A stretch of 64,000 nt of DNA from Sphingobium sp. V4 (GCF_029590555.1 NZ_CP081001.1:620001-684000), one strand, 5' to 3'; shown: positions 8,440 through 17,773, numbered from the stretch's first letter. Notes: generated from the letters alone by a model not told the origin. Program-made: numbers and translations.

Positions 8440-8790
8440 ATGCCCATGTTCCGTTCGTCCAAGATCGCCGCCGCTTTCGCCACCGTCACCCTGATCGCCA
8501 CCGCCGGTGCGGCTTCCGCCGAACCCTTCGAATCCAATGGCCGCAGCGCCGAAGTCTATCATGGCGACCTGAACCTGGCGAAGGCCGACCACCAGAAGCA
8601 GCTGCGCAGCCGGATCTCCCGCGCCGCGTCGCGGGTGTGCGCGACGACGGACCTGGCGGCGATGACCGCCTGCCGCAGCAAGGCGATCGCCCATGTCTCG
8701 GTGCCGGTGAACGCCGCCATCGCCCGCGCCGAAACCGGCGAACGCTATGCCGATGCAGGCAAGGAGGTTCGCGCCCTCACCGGCAACTGA
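8440..8790 (+). CDS. UrcA family secreted protein
   Basis: A 116-aa protein with a Sec signal peptide (basic start, hydrophobic run, cleavage after AGAASA). The mature part has the UrcA pattern: [20 protein letters not shown] then SRAASRVC, with a second Cys in AMTACRSKA. UrcA proteins are small periplasmic proteins common in sphingomonads; their biochemical role is not established. GAGGAG stands just before ATGCCCATG. Either ATG (8440 or 8446) could be used, and spacing slightly favours the second. A terminator follows at 8821. Confidence 0.85.
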   Translation: MPMFRSSKIAAAFATVTLIATAGAASAEPFESNGRSAEVYHGDLNLAKADHQKQLRSRISRAASRVCATTDLAAMTACRSKAIAHVSVPVNAAIARAETGERYADAGKEVRALTGN

Positions 8791-8820
8791 GCGCCGGCGC
8801 GCGCGCCTGTCGGAAACGAA

Positions 8821-8849
8821 ACGGCCCGGAGATGATCCGGGCCGTTTTC
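8821..8849. terminator. Bidirectional intrinsic terminator between convergent genes
   Basis: A perfect 10-bp stem (ACGGCCCGGA with TCCGGGCCGT) around a 5-base loop has TTTT on the plus side and, on the other strand, a run ending TTTCGTTT. It can terminate both the UrcA-family gene and the convergent minus-strand operon ending at 8879. Confidence 0.85.
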
Positions 8850-8878
8850 GCATGTGGCGCAGCGGCGGTCGGGCCGGA

Positions 8879-9112
8879 TCAGCGCGGCCCGGTGAGGATG
8901 GGATGGGCGAGGCGCAGTTCGTCGCTCAGCCGTTCGATCGTCTCGACCTCCACGGCCGAGCCGATCGGATCGAGGGTCCAGTTGCAATGCGGATGGGTGG
9001 CGCGATCATAGAGCCGCACCGGCCCCAGCAATCGGCGCCACTTGTGTTTCTGGCCGCCATGATCGCGCAGCAGCCGGGCGACGAGCAGGTCGGTCATCTG
9101 GTCGGCGGTCAT
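8879..9112 (-). CDS. Conserved hypothetical protein downstream of trmB, 77 aa
   Basis: Small basic soluble protein (MTADQMTDLLVARLLRDHGG, then KHKWRRLLGPVRLYD) ending near LAHPILTGPR. It begins 16 bases after the trmB stop on the same strand, so it is probably co-transcribed with trmB. No cysteines in a metal pattern, no signal peptide and no recognised domain. The function is unknown. Confidence 0.7.
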   Translation of the reverse strand: MTADQMTDLLVARLLRDHGGQKHKWRRLLGPVRLYDRATHPHCNWTLDPIGSAVEVETIERLSDELRLAHPILTGPR

Positions 9113-9128
9113 GCGCGTGCCTTGCCCT

Positions 9129-9824
9129 CTATTTGCGGCGGTATCGGAAATACCAGACTTCGTGGCCGATGCGCCGGGCCTTCGCTTCGTAGCGGGTTTC
9201 GGGCCAGCCGCCGGGGCGGTTCTGGAAATCCTTCGGCTCGCTGGCCAGCCAGTCGAAATCGGGATGGCCGTTCATCACCATCAGCGCCCAGCGCAGATAG
9301 ACCGGATGGTCGGTGCCGAAGCGGAATTCGCCGCCGGGCTTGAGCTTGCGGGCGATCATCGCGACCGGGCCGGGGTTCATCATCCGACGCTTGGCGTGGC
9401 GCGCCTTGGGCCAGGGATCGGGATGGAGGAGATAGACGAAGCTGAGGGCGCCGTCGGGGATGCGGGCAAGCACGTCGAGCGCATCGCCCATGTGCAGGCG
9501 CACATTGCCCAGCGCCTGGTCGCGGACATGGCCGAGCGCCTGGACCACGCCGTTGAGGAAAGGCTCGCACCCGATGAAGCCATGGTCGGGCAGCAGGTCG
9601 GCGCGCCAGGCCATATGTTCGCCGCCGCCGAAGCCGATTTCGAAATGGAGCGGGCGGTCATAACCAAACAGGTTCGCGGCGGTCACTTCGCCCTCCGCCG
9701 GGACGGACAGGGCGGGGAGCAGCGTGTCGACCAGCTCCTGCTGGCCCTTGCGGAGCTTTGGCCCCGACTGGCGCCCATAGAGGCGGTTGAGGGTCGTGGG
9801 GTCGCCGGATTTATGCGCAGTCAT
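9129..9824 (-). CDS. trmB: tRNA (guanine-N7-)-methyltransferase
   Basis: A 231-aa SAM-dependent enzyme that makes m7G46 in the variable loop of tRNA. The SAM site FEIGFGGGEHMA lies near residue 61, the acidic site is in GCEPF, and the family signature HPDPWPKARHAKRRM follows near residue 134. The C-terminal FGTDHPVYLRW and TRYEAKA motifs are also typical. Length and start (MTAHKSGDPTTLNRLYGRQ) agree with alphaproteobacterial members. Confidence 0.97.
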   Translation of the reverse strand: MTAHKSGDPTTLNRLYGRQSGPKLRKGQQELVDTLLPALSVPAEGEVTAANLFGYDRPLHFEIGFGGGEHMAWRADLLPDHGFIGCEPFLNGVVQALGHVRDQALGNVRLHMGDALDVLARIPDGALSFVYLLHPDPWPKARHAKRRMMNPGPVAMIARKLKPGGEFRFGTDHPVYLRWALMVMNGHPDFDWLASEPKDFQNRPGGWPETRYEAKARRIGHEVWYFRYRRK

Positions 9825-9872
9825 GGGGCGCGCGCTTAGCCGGGGGAACGGCGCGGGGCAAGCAGGACGATG

Positions 9873-10268
9873 TCAGATGCCGAGCAGCGGCCAGAGGATG
9901 ATGAGCAGCCCGACCAGGCTGGCGAAGAACATGATCGTGCGGACGACCGGGATGCCGAGGCCGTAGAGCGGCAGATAGACGATGCGCGCACCCAGCCAGA
10001 TCCAGCCGCCCAGCGCGGTCCACTCGCTGGTCCTGCCCGCCACCACGACCCCGATCAAGGCGACGATGGCGATGGGCAGTGTTTCCATATAATTGGCCTG
10101 GGCACGGGAGAGGCGGCCGCCGAGGGGATTGAGCTGGGGCAGCCGTTCGTCGCGGGCGCCCATATTCCATTTGGCGCCATATTGCTTCGTCTTCACATGG
10201 GCGGCGGCGAAGATGTGGACGAGGAGCAGGATCATGCCCCAGGCCAGGATCGTGAGTTCGACGGGCAT
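9873..10268 (-). CDS. MAPEG family membrane protein
   Basis: A 131-aa integral membrane protein with about four hydrophobic segments and the MAPEG pattern: N-terminal helix, then AQANYMETLPIAIVALIG, then YLPLYGLGIPVVRTIMFF. MAPEG proteins include microsomal glutathione transferases; bacterial members like this one are of unknown substrate. GGAAGGACATCACC precedes the ATG. It lies 48 bases downstream of trmB on the minus strand's upstream side and may be a separate unit. Confidence 0.9.
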   Translation of the reverse strand: MPVELTILAWGMILLLVHIFAAAHVKTKQYGAKWNMGARDERLPQLNPLGGRLSRAQANYMETLPIAIVALIGVVVAGRTSEWTALGGWIWLGARIVYLPLYGLGIPVVRTIMFFASLVGLLIILWPLLGI

Positions 10269-10380
10269 GGTGATGTCCTTCCCTTTTTCCGCCTCTTAGC
10301 AAATCCGGATCGCGCAGGACAGAGCAAGCCCGCGGTTCGTGAGCATGTCGGGGCTGCGCCCGAAGCGAATGGGGAGGGAC

Positions 10381-11118
10381 TTACAGGGTCAGGCCCACCC
10401 GTCCGATCAAGGTTGCCCCGGCATGGGTATTGCCGGTGGCGGCGATGTCCGTGTCGGCGTAGCGCAGGCCCGCGGACCAGCGGCCGCGATACCAGTCGAG
10501 CGCGACGCCATGGTCCCAATAGCCGCCATCGGGCCGCAGGCGCGCGGCGCGGAGGGGGCTGCGAACGTCGCCCGATGACCGGCCGAGATGGCCGGACAGG
10601 GTAAGCGGGGTGCCCGGGATGCCGATGGCGGCGCTGGTCGAGAGATAGAGATTGTCGCCGCCGATCGCCGATTGGCGCGGGGCATAGCGGGCGCCGAGAT
10701 CGACGCTGGCCGGGCCGAGGGTGAAGCCAGCGATCGCGCCGACTTCGCCATAGCCCTGGTCGGACGCACCGGGGAAGAGATGGTAGCGCCCCTCGGCCGT
10801 CAGGCGGAAGCCCCCCAGTTGCCGGGCATAGCTGGCGCCCAGGTCGATGGCCGCGTCGGCGCCGCCATGACGCGCGCTGCCCCAAAGGCTGGTCGCCGTG
10901 CCGTCGAGGCTGAGGCCGTCTGCGACCGGGAGGGACAGGGTGCCGCGCAGCACCGGATCGCCGCCGCTCCAGCCGAGGCCGCGGCGGCGATCTTCGCTGA
11001 CGACTTCGAGCGTGACGGTCGGGCCGGCGGCATCCTGGGCGGCGGCCGGAACGGCATGGCCGGCGAGCAGCAGCGCCCCCAGCCATGCCTTGCGGCGGAT
11101 GCGATCAGTTGGAGGCAA
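10381..11118 (-). CDS. TorF-like putative outer-membrane porin
   Basis: After a signal sequence ending HAVPAAAQ, the protein reads as alternating beta strands of an outer-membrane barrel (TVTLEVVSEDRRRGLGWSGG ... YARQLGGFRLTAEGRYHLF ... GVALDWYRGRWSAGLRY) and ends in the terminal strand TLIGRVGLTL. This matches the small TorF-type porins of sphingomonads. The start is unclear: no ATG lies in frame before the signal peptide, and the nearest candidate is TTG at 11118, overlapping the upstream stop by 14 bases. The pair may be translationally coupled. Confidence 0.75.
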   Translation of the reverse strand: MPPTDRIRRKAWLGALLLAGHAVPAAAQDAAGPTVTLEVVSEDRRRGLGWSGGDPVLRGTLSLPVADGLSLDGTATSLWGSARHGGADAAIDLGASYARQLGGFRLTAEGRYHLFPGASDQGYGEVGAIAGFTLGPASVDLGARYAPRQSAIGGDNLYLSTSAAIGIPGTPLTLSGHLGRSSGDVRSPLRAARLRPDGGYWDHGVALDWYRGRWSAGLRYADTDIAATGNTHAGATLIGRVGLTL

Positions 11119-11512
11119 GCGCGCGCGCCGAGTCCAGTTCAGCCAGCAGCGGACCGCGATCCGCCTGCGCGACCGCGACCAGATGCGCCCGGATCGCGTC
11201 CTGATGCCGGGCGAGGTCGCGCGCGCCCGGCTGGCGGCCCGGCGCGCAGGCGCCGGCTTCGCTGCCCGAGAAGCGCTGGTCGGTGGCAATGGTGCGGGCC
11301 AGCGCGGGGCCGTGGTCCAGCCTGCGGTCGACCATGATGGTCGCGGTCCATTGGCAGCGCTGCGCGTCCATGCGGTTGGGGGTGCGGGCGCCGACCGTCT
11401 TGCTGTGGATGTCCGCGCGGGCAGTGTAGGTGGCGCCGAGTTGCTGGCCGTGATGCTCCAGGGAAACGCTGTGGGTCGCTGCTGCGGCCACGAGCGCGAT
11501 AAGCAAACTCAT
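11105..11512 (-). CDS. Secreted hypothetical protein upstream of the porin, 135 aa
   Basis: The ATG at 11512 follows CAGGAGAAAGAC, a clear ribosome site. A short signal peptide (MSLLIALVAAAATHS) precedes a soluble domain with SLEHHGQQLGATYTARADI and two cysteines (QRCQW and GACAPG). The C-terminus is a basic/acidic helix (QDAIRAHLVAVAQADRG). The longer frame from 11938 does not look coding. It overlaps the porin gene, which suggests a shared periplasmic or outer-membrane role. No domain is recognised. Confidence 0.7.
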   Translation of the reverse strand: MSLLIALVAAAATHSVSLEHHGQQLGATYTARADIHSKTVGARTPNRMDAQRCQWTATIMVDRRLDHGPALARTIATDQRFSGSEAGACAPGRQPGARDLARHQDAIRAHLVAVAQADRGPLLAELDSARALASN

Positions 11513-11700
11513 GTCTTTCTCCTGCTGTGACGCCGCACTTTGCCGTGCGGTCGTCGGGGAAGGATCTAGATTTGCCCTGTTGCTGCTTGTTTGCTGCATG
11601 ATGAGAAAAGGCGACATGCGGGTGGGGACGTGGATCGAGGAAGCGTGACCCTGGGTCAGGCCCAGGGTGACGCGCAGCGGGACGGGATCGGGGCGGTGCC

Positions 11701-14700
11701 TCAGCCCGCCGCCTTGGCGAGGCCCTTCGACAATTGCAGCGCGCCGTTCAGGCGGGCCTGCGGGTCGGCCCAGGCGCGCTCGACCACGATCTTGCTGTCC
11801 GGGCGCAGGCGGGCGACGCCGTTCAGTTTCTGGATATAGGCGACGAGATTTTCGGGCCGGGGGAAGCGGTCTTCGAAGAAGCTGACCAGCGCGCCCTTCG
11901 GCCCGACGTCGATCTTGGCGATATTGGCAGTCATGCAATTCTGCTTGATCTCGATGATCTTGAGCAGGTTTTGCGTGGGCAGCGGCAGCTTGCCGAAACG
12001 GTCGATCAGTTCGGCGGCGAAGGATTCGAGGCCATTGCGGTCCTCCAGTTCGTTGATGCGGCGATAGAGACCCATGCGCAGGTCGAGGTCGGGCACATAA
12101 TCGTCAGGGATGAGGATCGGCGCATCGACCGTGATCTGGGGGGAGAAGCTGTCGCGGCGCGTCTCCAGGCCGACGCCGCCGGCCTTGGCGTCCATGATCG
12201 CGTCTTCCAGCATCGACTGGTAGAGTTCGAAGCCGACTTCCTTGATATGGCCCGACTGTTCGTCGCCGACGAGATTGCCCGCGCCGCGAATGTCGAGATC
12301 ATGGCTTGCCAGTTGGAAGCCTGCGCCGAGCGTGTCGAGGTCGGACAGAACCTTCAGGCGCTTTTCCGCCGTCTCCGTGATGATGCGGTTGGCGGGCGTG
12401 GTGAAATAGGCATAGGCGCGCGTCTTCGACCGCCCCACGCGGCCGCGCAGCTGGTAAAGCTGGGCCAGGCCGAAGCGGTCGGCGCGGTGGATGATGAGCG
12501 TGTTGGCGCTGGGGATGTCGAGGCCGGATTCGACGATAGTGGTCGACAGCAGCACGTCATAGCGCTTGTCGTAGAAGGCGGACATGCGTTCTTCGACGTC
12601 GGTCGCGCTCATCTGGCCATGGGCGACGATGGGCTTCACTTCGGGGACTTCCGTGCGGAGGAATTCCTCGATCTCCGTGAGGTCGGAGATGCGGGGGACG
12701 ACGAAGAAGCTCTGGCCGCCGCGATAATGTTCGCGCAGTAATGCCTCGCGGATGACGACGCCGTCCCAGGGCATGACATAGGTACGGACGGCGAGGCGAT
12801 CGACCGGCGGGGTCTGGATGACGGAGAGTTCGCGCAGGCCCGACATCGCCATTTGAAGCGTGCGCGGGATCGGCGTGGCGGTGAGCGTCAGGACATGGAC
12901 GTCGGTCTTGAGGGACTTCAGCCTTTCCTTGTGGGTGACGCCGAAACGCTGTTCCTCGTCCACGATGACGAGGCCGAGGCGCTTGAACTCCAGTCCCTTG
13001 GCGAGCAGGGCGTGGGTGCCCACGACGATGTCGATCGTGCCGTCGGCCAGCCCCGCCTTGGTCGCCTTCGCCTCCTTGTCGGGGACGAGGCGGGAGAGGC
13101 GGCCGATATTGACGGGGAAGCCGCGGAAACGCTCCTCGAAATTCATATGATGCTGGCGTGCGAGCAGCGTGGTGGGGCAGATGACCACGACCTGCATCCC
13201 GGCCATCGCCGCGACGAAGGCGGCGCGCAGGGCAACCTCGGTCTTGCCGAAGCCGACATCGCCGCAGACGAGCCGGTCCATCGGCTTGCCCGCGCCCAGA
13301 TCCTCCACCACGTCGCTGATCGCGCGGTCCTGATCGTCCGTCTCCTGATAGGGGAAGCGGTCGACGAAGGCGGGGTAGCCGGCGGCATCCGGCTCCGCCA
13401 CGGTGGCGGCGCGCAGGGCGCGTTCGGCGGCGGTCTTGAGCAATTCACCCGCGATTTCGCGGATGCGCTCCTTCATCTTGGCCTTGCGCCGCTGCCAGGC
13501 TTCGCCGCCCAGCTTGTCGAGGCTGACGCCCTCATTCTCGCTGCCATAGCGGGAGAGGACTTCGAGATTTTCGACCGGGACGTAGAGCTTGTCGCCCCCG
13601 GCATAGGTCAGCGCGACGCAATCATGCGGGGCTTTGGCCACCGGGATCTGCGTCAGCCCTTCATAGCGGCCGATGCCGTGATCCATATGGACGACGAGGT
13701 CGCCTGGCGAGAGGGTGGCCAGTTCCTGGAGGAAGGCGTCGGCGCTCTTCTTGCGCTTGGCGCGGCGGACGAGGCGGTCGCCCAGCATGTCCTGTTCGGT
13801 GAGGACGGCGACATCGGGCGCGGTGAAGCCATGGTCGAGGCCCAGGACCATGAGCGTGACGCTGCCATTGGCGGCGATGCCCAGCGCTTCCTGCCAATTG
13901 TCGGCGGCGGCGAGGCGGGCGACGCCATGGTCGGCGAGCAGGCCCGACAGGCGCTCGCGCGCGCCGACCGAGTAGCTGGCGATGACGACCTTTTTCTTTT
14001 GGCGGCGCAGGCTGTCGATATGCTTGCCGACCGCTTCGTAGATATTCGTGTTCTGCGCGCGTTCGGGGGCGAAATCGCGCGGGCCGTCCACCGCGAAGTC
14101 GAGCACGCTCGCGCTTTCCGGCTCATGGAAGGGCGTGGTGCCGTGCATCGGCAGCTTGGCGACGGCGGCGTCCCATTCGGCGGCGTCGAGATAGAGGGCG
14201 TCGGGCTTGAGGGGACGGTAGGAGCCGGGGTCGGACGACTTCGCCTGGACCCGGTTGGCGTGATAGTCGCGGATCGCCTCGAACCGGCTTTCCGCCGCGC
14301 CGGCGACGCCGGGGTCGCGGATCAGGACCGCATCGTCGCCCAGATGGTCGGCCAGCGGGACCAGCTTTTCCTCGAACAGGGGCAGCCAATGTTCCATGCC
14401 CGCCAGGCGGCGGCCGTCGCTGACCGCCTGATAGAGCGGGTCGCCGGTGGCGGTGGCGCCGAAGGTTTCGCGATAGCGGCCGCGGAAGCGCTTGATCGTG
14501 TCTTCGTCCAGCAGCGCTTCGGACGCGGGGAGCAGGGTGAAGCCGTCGACATTGTCGATCGTGCGCTGGTCGGACGGATCGAACCGGCGGACCGTCTCGA
14601 TCTCGTCGCCGAAGAAATCGAGGCGGAGGGGATAGTCCTCGCCGCCGGGGAACAGGTCCACGATGCCGCCGCGAATGGCATATTCACCCCGGTCGTGGAC

Positions 14701-15174
14701 CGTGTCGGTGCGGACATAGCCGTTCGCCTGGAGCATCTCCGCCAGCTTCTGGATCGCGATGCGTTCCTTGGGCGCGAGTTTGGCGACCAGCTGGCGGACG
14801 CGGAAGGGGGTGAGGGTGCGCTGGGTCATGGCGGCCAGCGTGGTGACGACCAGTTGCGGCCCTTTGGGCCTGGCTTGCAGCGCGTAGAGGCCCGCGAGGC
14901 GGGCGGAGGCGGCGCGCAGCGACGGGCTGGCCCGGTCATAGGGCAGGCAGTCCCAGGCGGGAATTTCGACGATCTCGATCTCCGGCGCGAAATAATGCGC
15001 CGTGTCCGCGACCGCGCGCATCAGCTGCTCGTCGGACGCGATGAAGACGGCGCGCCCCCCCGCAGCCCCGGCGGCGCGGGCGATGTCGGCCAGCAGCCAG
15101 GGCTGGAACCCGGCGGGGACGCCGGAAAGGGTGAGGGGCGCCTTGGCCTTCAGGATTGTCTGGAGATCGGTCAT
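11701..15174 (-). CDS. mfd: Transcription-repair coupling factor
   Basis: A 1157-aa SF2 translocase that removes stalled RNA polymerase and recruits UvrA. The UvrB-like N-terminal domains come first, followed by the RNA-polymerase-interacting region, the RecG-like motor with Walker A GDVGFGKTEVA and Walker B VDEEQRFGV, motif III TLTATPIPRTLQ, motif VI QLRGRVGRS, and the C-terminal D7 domain (PDLDLRMGLYRRINELED). Length is normal for the family. The gene ends the minus-strand run that begins with sdhE, about 100 bases upstream across a repeat. Confidence 0.98.
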   Translation of the reverse strand: MTDLQTILKAKAPLTLSGVPAGFQPWLLADIARAAGAAGGRAVFIASDEQLMRAVADTAHYFAPEIEIVEIPAWDCLPYDRASPSLRAASARLAGLYALQARPKGPQLVVTTLAAMTQRTLTPFRVRQLVAKLAPKERIAIQKLAEMLQANGYVRTDTVHDRGEYAIRGGIVDLFPGGEDYPLRLDFFGDEIETVRRFDPSDQRTIDNVDGFTLLPASEALLDEDTIKRFRGRYRETFGATATGDPLYQAVSDGRRLAGMEHWLPLFEEKLVPLADHLGDDAVLIRDPGVAGAAESRFEAIRDYHANRVQAKSSDPGSYRPLKPDALYLDAAEWDAAVAKLPMHGTTPFHEPESASVLDFAVDGPRDFAPERAQNTNIYEAVGKHIDSLRRQKKKVVIASYSVGARERLSGLLADHGVARLAAADNWQEALGIAANGSVTLMVLGLDHGFTAPDVAVLTEQDMLGDRLVRRAKRKKSADAFLQELATLSPGDLVVHMDHGIGRYEGLTQIPVAKAPHDCVALTYAGGDKLYVPVENLEVLSRYGSENEGVSLDKLGGEAWQRRKAKMKERIREIAGELLKTAAERALRAATVAEPDAAGYPAFVDRFPYQETDDQDRAISDVVEDLGAGKPMDRLVCGDVGFGKTEVALRAAFVAAMAGMQVVVICPTTLLARQHHMNFEERFRGFPVNIGRLSRLVPDKEAKATKAGLADGTIDIVVGTHALLAKGLEFKRLGLVIVDEEQRFGVTHKERLKSLKTDVHVLTLTATPIPRTLQMAMSGLRELSVIQTPPVDRLAVRTYVMPWDGVVIREALLREHYRGGQSFFVVPRISDLTEIEEFLRTEVPEVKPIVAHGQMSATDVEERMSAFYDKRYDVLLSTTIVESGLDIPSANTLIIHRADRFGLAQLYQLRGRVGRSKTRAYAYFTTPANRIITETAEKRLKVLSDLDTLGAGFQLASHDLDIRGAGNLVGDEQSGHIKEVGFELYQSMLEDAIMDAKAGGVGLETRRDSFSPQITVDAPILIPDDYVPDLDLRMGLYRRINELEDRNGLESFAAELIDRFGKLPLPTQNLLKIIEIKQNCMTANIAKIDVGPKGALVSFFEDRFPRPENLVAYIQKLNGVARLRPDSKIVVERAWADPQARLNGALQLSKGLAKAAG

Positions 15175-15182
15175 CGTATTTT

Positions 15183-15272
15183 CGTCATTCCCGCGAAGGC
15201 GGGAGTCGCTCTCCCGGCCTGTCGCCTAATTGATCCGTCAGGAGATGGAGCCCCGCCTGCGCGGGGATGACG
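15183..15272. repeat. Inverted-repeat-bounded intergenic element, copy 1
   Basis: Starts CGTCATTCCCGCG and ends CGCGGGGATGACG, which are inverted copies with one mismatch, 90 bases apart end to end. Copies with the same ends but different interiors are at 18711-18820 and, more diverged, 63086-63199. It lies between mfd and sdhE and reaches close to the sdhE stop. Confidence 0.75.
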
Positions 15273-15275
15273 CTG

Positions 15276-15539
15276 CTAGACGATCTTCACGAAATCGAGT
15301 TTCAGGAACCTGTCCATCATCGGGCCTTTCCATTCGTCCGGCACGGGGATGGTGCCGAGCGCCCAGCCGATGATGTCCGCGTCCTGCTCCTCCATGAAGC
15401 GTTCGAACCAGGCGATTTCCTCCGCATTCCATGTCGCATGATAACGGTCGAAGAAGCCGCCGACAGTATAGTCCGCCTCCCGCGTGCCGCGGTGCCAGGC
15501 CCGGAATTGGATGCGGCGCATCTGGGGATTGTCGTTCAC
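15276..15539 (-). CDS. sdhE: FAD assembly factor SdhE
   Basis: An 87-aa small helical protein that promotes covalent FAD attachment to SdhA. The core is RAWHRGTREADYTVGGFFDR, containing the family RGxxE-type motif (RGTREAD), followed by WFERFMEEQDADIIGWALG. GTG at 15539 is preferred because AGAGGAAC stands just upstream and family N-termini begin near NDNPQMRR. The frame extends further upstream through repeat-derived sequence, which I exclude. Confidence 0.9.
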   Translation of the reverse strand: MNDNPQMRRIQFRAWHRGTREADYTVGGFFDRYHATWNAEEIAWFERFMEEQDADIIGWALGTIPVPDEWKGPMMDRFLKLDFVKIV

Positions 15540-15637
15540 AATTTGTTCCTCTAACGGGCATGGCGCAGCCCGCCGATCGGGTGTCGGAAGGACCGTCCCG
15601 GCAGACATGGGGTGACTGACCTTCCCCGAAAGGCTTT

Positions 15638-15667
15638 CGTCATTGCTTCGCTGCGCTCGCAATGACG
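15638..15667. repeat. Palindromic REP-like repeat before recG
   Basis: The arms CGTCATTGC and GCAATGACG are perfect inverted copies around a 12-base centre (TTCGCTGCGCTC). This is a common short intergenic palindrome in alphaproteobacteria. It ends 42 bases before the recG start. Confidence 0.7.
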
Positions 15668-15709
15668 TTCCCACAGGACCGATCAGGCGTTACAGCCAGC
15701 CAGATAGCC

Positions 15710-17773
15710 ATGCGACCCGATATTCTCAATCCGCTCTTTGCCGAAATATCCCTGTTCAAGGGCATCGGCCCCGCGCTGGCCCGCCCGCTGGAGCGGCTGG
15801 GGCTTAGCCGCGCCGTCGATGTCGCCTTCCATATTCCGGTCAGCTGGGTGGACCGGCACCTGACCGACGCACTGGACATGGCGGACGCGGGGCGGGTGAT
15901 CGGGACGATGCTGACCCCGGTCGATTATCGCGCCAGCGGCAGCGCGCGCGCGCCCTTCCGGGTGCAGGCGGTGGACGGTCGGGGCAATGGAGTCTCTCTC
16001 GTCTATTTCGGGAAGAACAGCGCCTGGCCGCGCAAGCTGTTGCCGCTCAACGAACCCAAATTCGTGTCGGGCAAGCTGGAGGCCTATGGCGATACGCTCC
16101 AGATGGTGCATCCCGACTATGTGTTGCCGCCCGAGGAGGCGGACACCGTGCCTGCGCGCGAATCGGTCTATGGGTTGTCGGAGGGGCTGACCAACAACCG
16201 GATGCGGGACATTGCGGCGCAGGCGCTGGCGCGGGCGCCCGACCTGCCCGAATGGATCGAGCCGAGCCTGCTGGCGCGCAAGGGCTGGCCGGCCTGGCGC
16301 GAGGCGCTGGGGCGGGTCCATGCCGATCCGTCGGACGCCAAGGCGCGCGAGCGGTTGGCCTATGACGAGATATTCGCGGGGCAGCTGGCGCTGATGCTGG
16401 TGCGGCAATCGTCGCGGCGGCGGCGCGGCGTGCCCATCGAGGGCGACGGGCGGCTGCGCGCGATGCTGAAGCTGCCCTTCGCGCCCACGGGCGCGCAGCG
16501 ACGGGCGATCGGCGAGATCGAGGGCGACATGGCGCAGGCGACGCCGATGCTGCGGCTGCTGCAAGGCGATGTCGGGTCGGGCAAGACCTTGGTGGCGCTG
16601 ATGGCGCTGCTGAACGCCGTCGAGGCCGGGATGCAGGGCGCGATGCTGGCCCCGACCGAAATATTGGCGCGGCAGCATTATGAGACGTTGCGGAAAATGG
16701 CGTCGGGCCTGCCCATCGAGATTGCGATCCTGACCGGGCGCGAGAAGGGCAAGGTGCGCGAGGCGACTTTGATGGGGCTGGCGGACGGGAGCATCGACAT
16801 ATTGGTCGGCACCCACGCCATCTTTCAGGAGGCGGTGCAATATAAGGCGCTGGGTCTGGCAGTGATCGACGAGCAGCATCGCTTCGGCGTTGCGCAGCGG
16901 ATGATGCTGGCGAGCAAGGCGGAACGGTCGCCGCATTTGCTGGTGATGACGGCGACGCCGATTCCGCGCACGCTGACGCTGACCTATTATGGCGAAATGG
17001 ACGTGTCGCGGCTGGACGAGATGCCGCCAGGGCGCCAGCCGATCCAGACATTGGTGATGGCCGCAAGCCGGCTGGACGAGGTGGTCGATGCGCTTGCACG
17101 CCATGTGGACGGCGGCGGGCAGGCCTATTGGGTGTGCCCGCTGGTCGAGGAAAGCGAGACGAGCGACCAGGCAGCGGCCGAGGCGAGGGCGGAGTCGCTG
17201 AAGCTGCGCTTTGGCGACCGGGTGGGGCTGGTCCATGGCAGGATGAAAGGGCCGGACAAGGATGCGGCGATGGAGGCCTTCGCGGCCAATCGCACGCAGA
17301 TACTGGTCGCGACCACGGTGATCGAGGTCGGCGTGGACGTGCCCAACAGCAGCCTCATCATCATCGAGGGGGCGGATCGCTTTGGCCTCGCGCAGTTGCA
17401 CCAGCTGCGCGGCCGGGTGGGACGCGGCGACAAGCCATCGGTCTGCCTGTTGCTGCGCGGCAATGGCCTGGGCGAGACGTCGCGCGCGCGGCTGGCGCTG
17501 ATGCGCGAGACGAATGACGGCTTCCGCATCGCCGAGGAGGATCTGAAGCTGCGCGGCGCGGGCGAGGTGCTGGGCACGCGCCAGTCGGGCGAGGCGGAAC
17601 TGAAGGTCGCGACGCCCGAGCATGTCGCGGCGCTGGTGGACAGCGCGCGGGACGACGCGCATCTGCTGATCGAGCGCGACGGCGGGCTGGACAGCGCGCG
17701 GGGACAGGGCGCGCGGATTTGTCTGTATCTGTTCGAGAAGGACGCGGCTGTGGGGTTGCTGAGGGGGGGGTGA
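15710..17773 (+). CDS. recG: ATP-dependent DNA helicase RecG
   Basis: A 687-aa monomeric SF2 helicase that regresses stalled forks and remodels branched DNA. The wedge/OB domain comes first (SLFKGIGPALARPL ... FHIPVSWVDR), then the motor with Walker A GDVGSGKT, motif II DEQHRFGV, TATPIPRTL, the TRG region and QLRGRVGRG. The ATG at 15710 (MRPDILNPLFAEIS) matches family starts; the open frame upstream runs through a repeat and is not used. Confidence 0.97.
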   Translation: MRPDILNPLFAEISLFKGIGPALARPLERLGLSRAVDVAFHIPVSWVDRHLTDALDMADAGRVIGTMLTPVDYRASGSARAPFRVQAVDGRGNGVSLVYFGKNSAWPRKLLPLNEPKFVSGKLEAYGDTLQMVHPDYVLPPEEADTVPARESVYGLSEGLTNNRMRDIAAQALARAPDLPEWIEPSLLARKGWPAWREALGRVHADPSDAKARERLAYDEIFAGQLALMLVRQSSRRRRGVPIEGDGRLRAMLKLPFAPTGAQRRAIGEIEGDMAQATPMLRLLQGDVGSGKTLVALMALLNAVEAGMQGAMLAPTEILARQHYETLRKMASGLPIEIAILTGREKGKVREATLMGLADGSIDILVGTHAIFQEAVQYKALGLAVIDEQHRFGVAQRMMLASKAERSPHLLVMTATPIPRTLTLTYYGEMDVSRLDEMPPGRQPIQTLVMAASRLDEVVDALARHVDGGGQAYWVCPLVEESETSDQAAAEARAESLKLRFGDRVGLVHGRMKGPDKDAAMEAFAANRTQILVATTVIEVGVDVPNSSLIIIEGADRFGLAQLHQLRGRVGRGDKPSVCLLLRGNGLGETSRARLALMRETNDGFRIAEEDLKLRGAGEVLGTRQSGEAELKVATPEHVAALVDSARDDAHLLIERDGGLDSARGQGARICLYLFEKDAAVGLLRGG

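Noticed and set aside
12853..15270. 805-aa open frame antisense to mfd
   Set aside because: Same reason: mirror of a confirmed gene, no recognisable motif.
15683..17662. 659-aa open frame antisense to recG
   Set aside because: His/Arg/Gln-rich mirror translation of recG; no start context.
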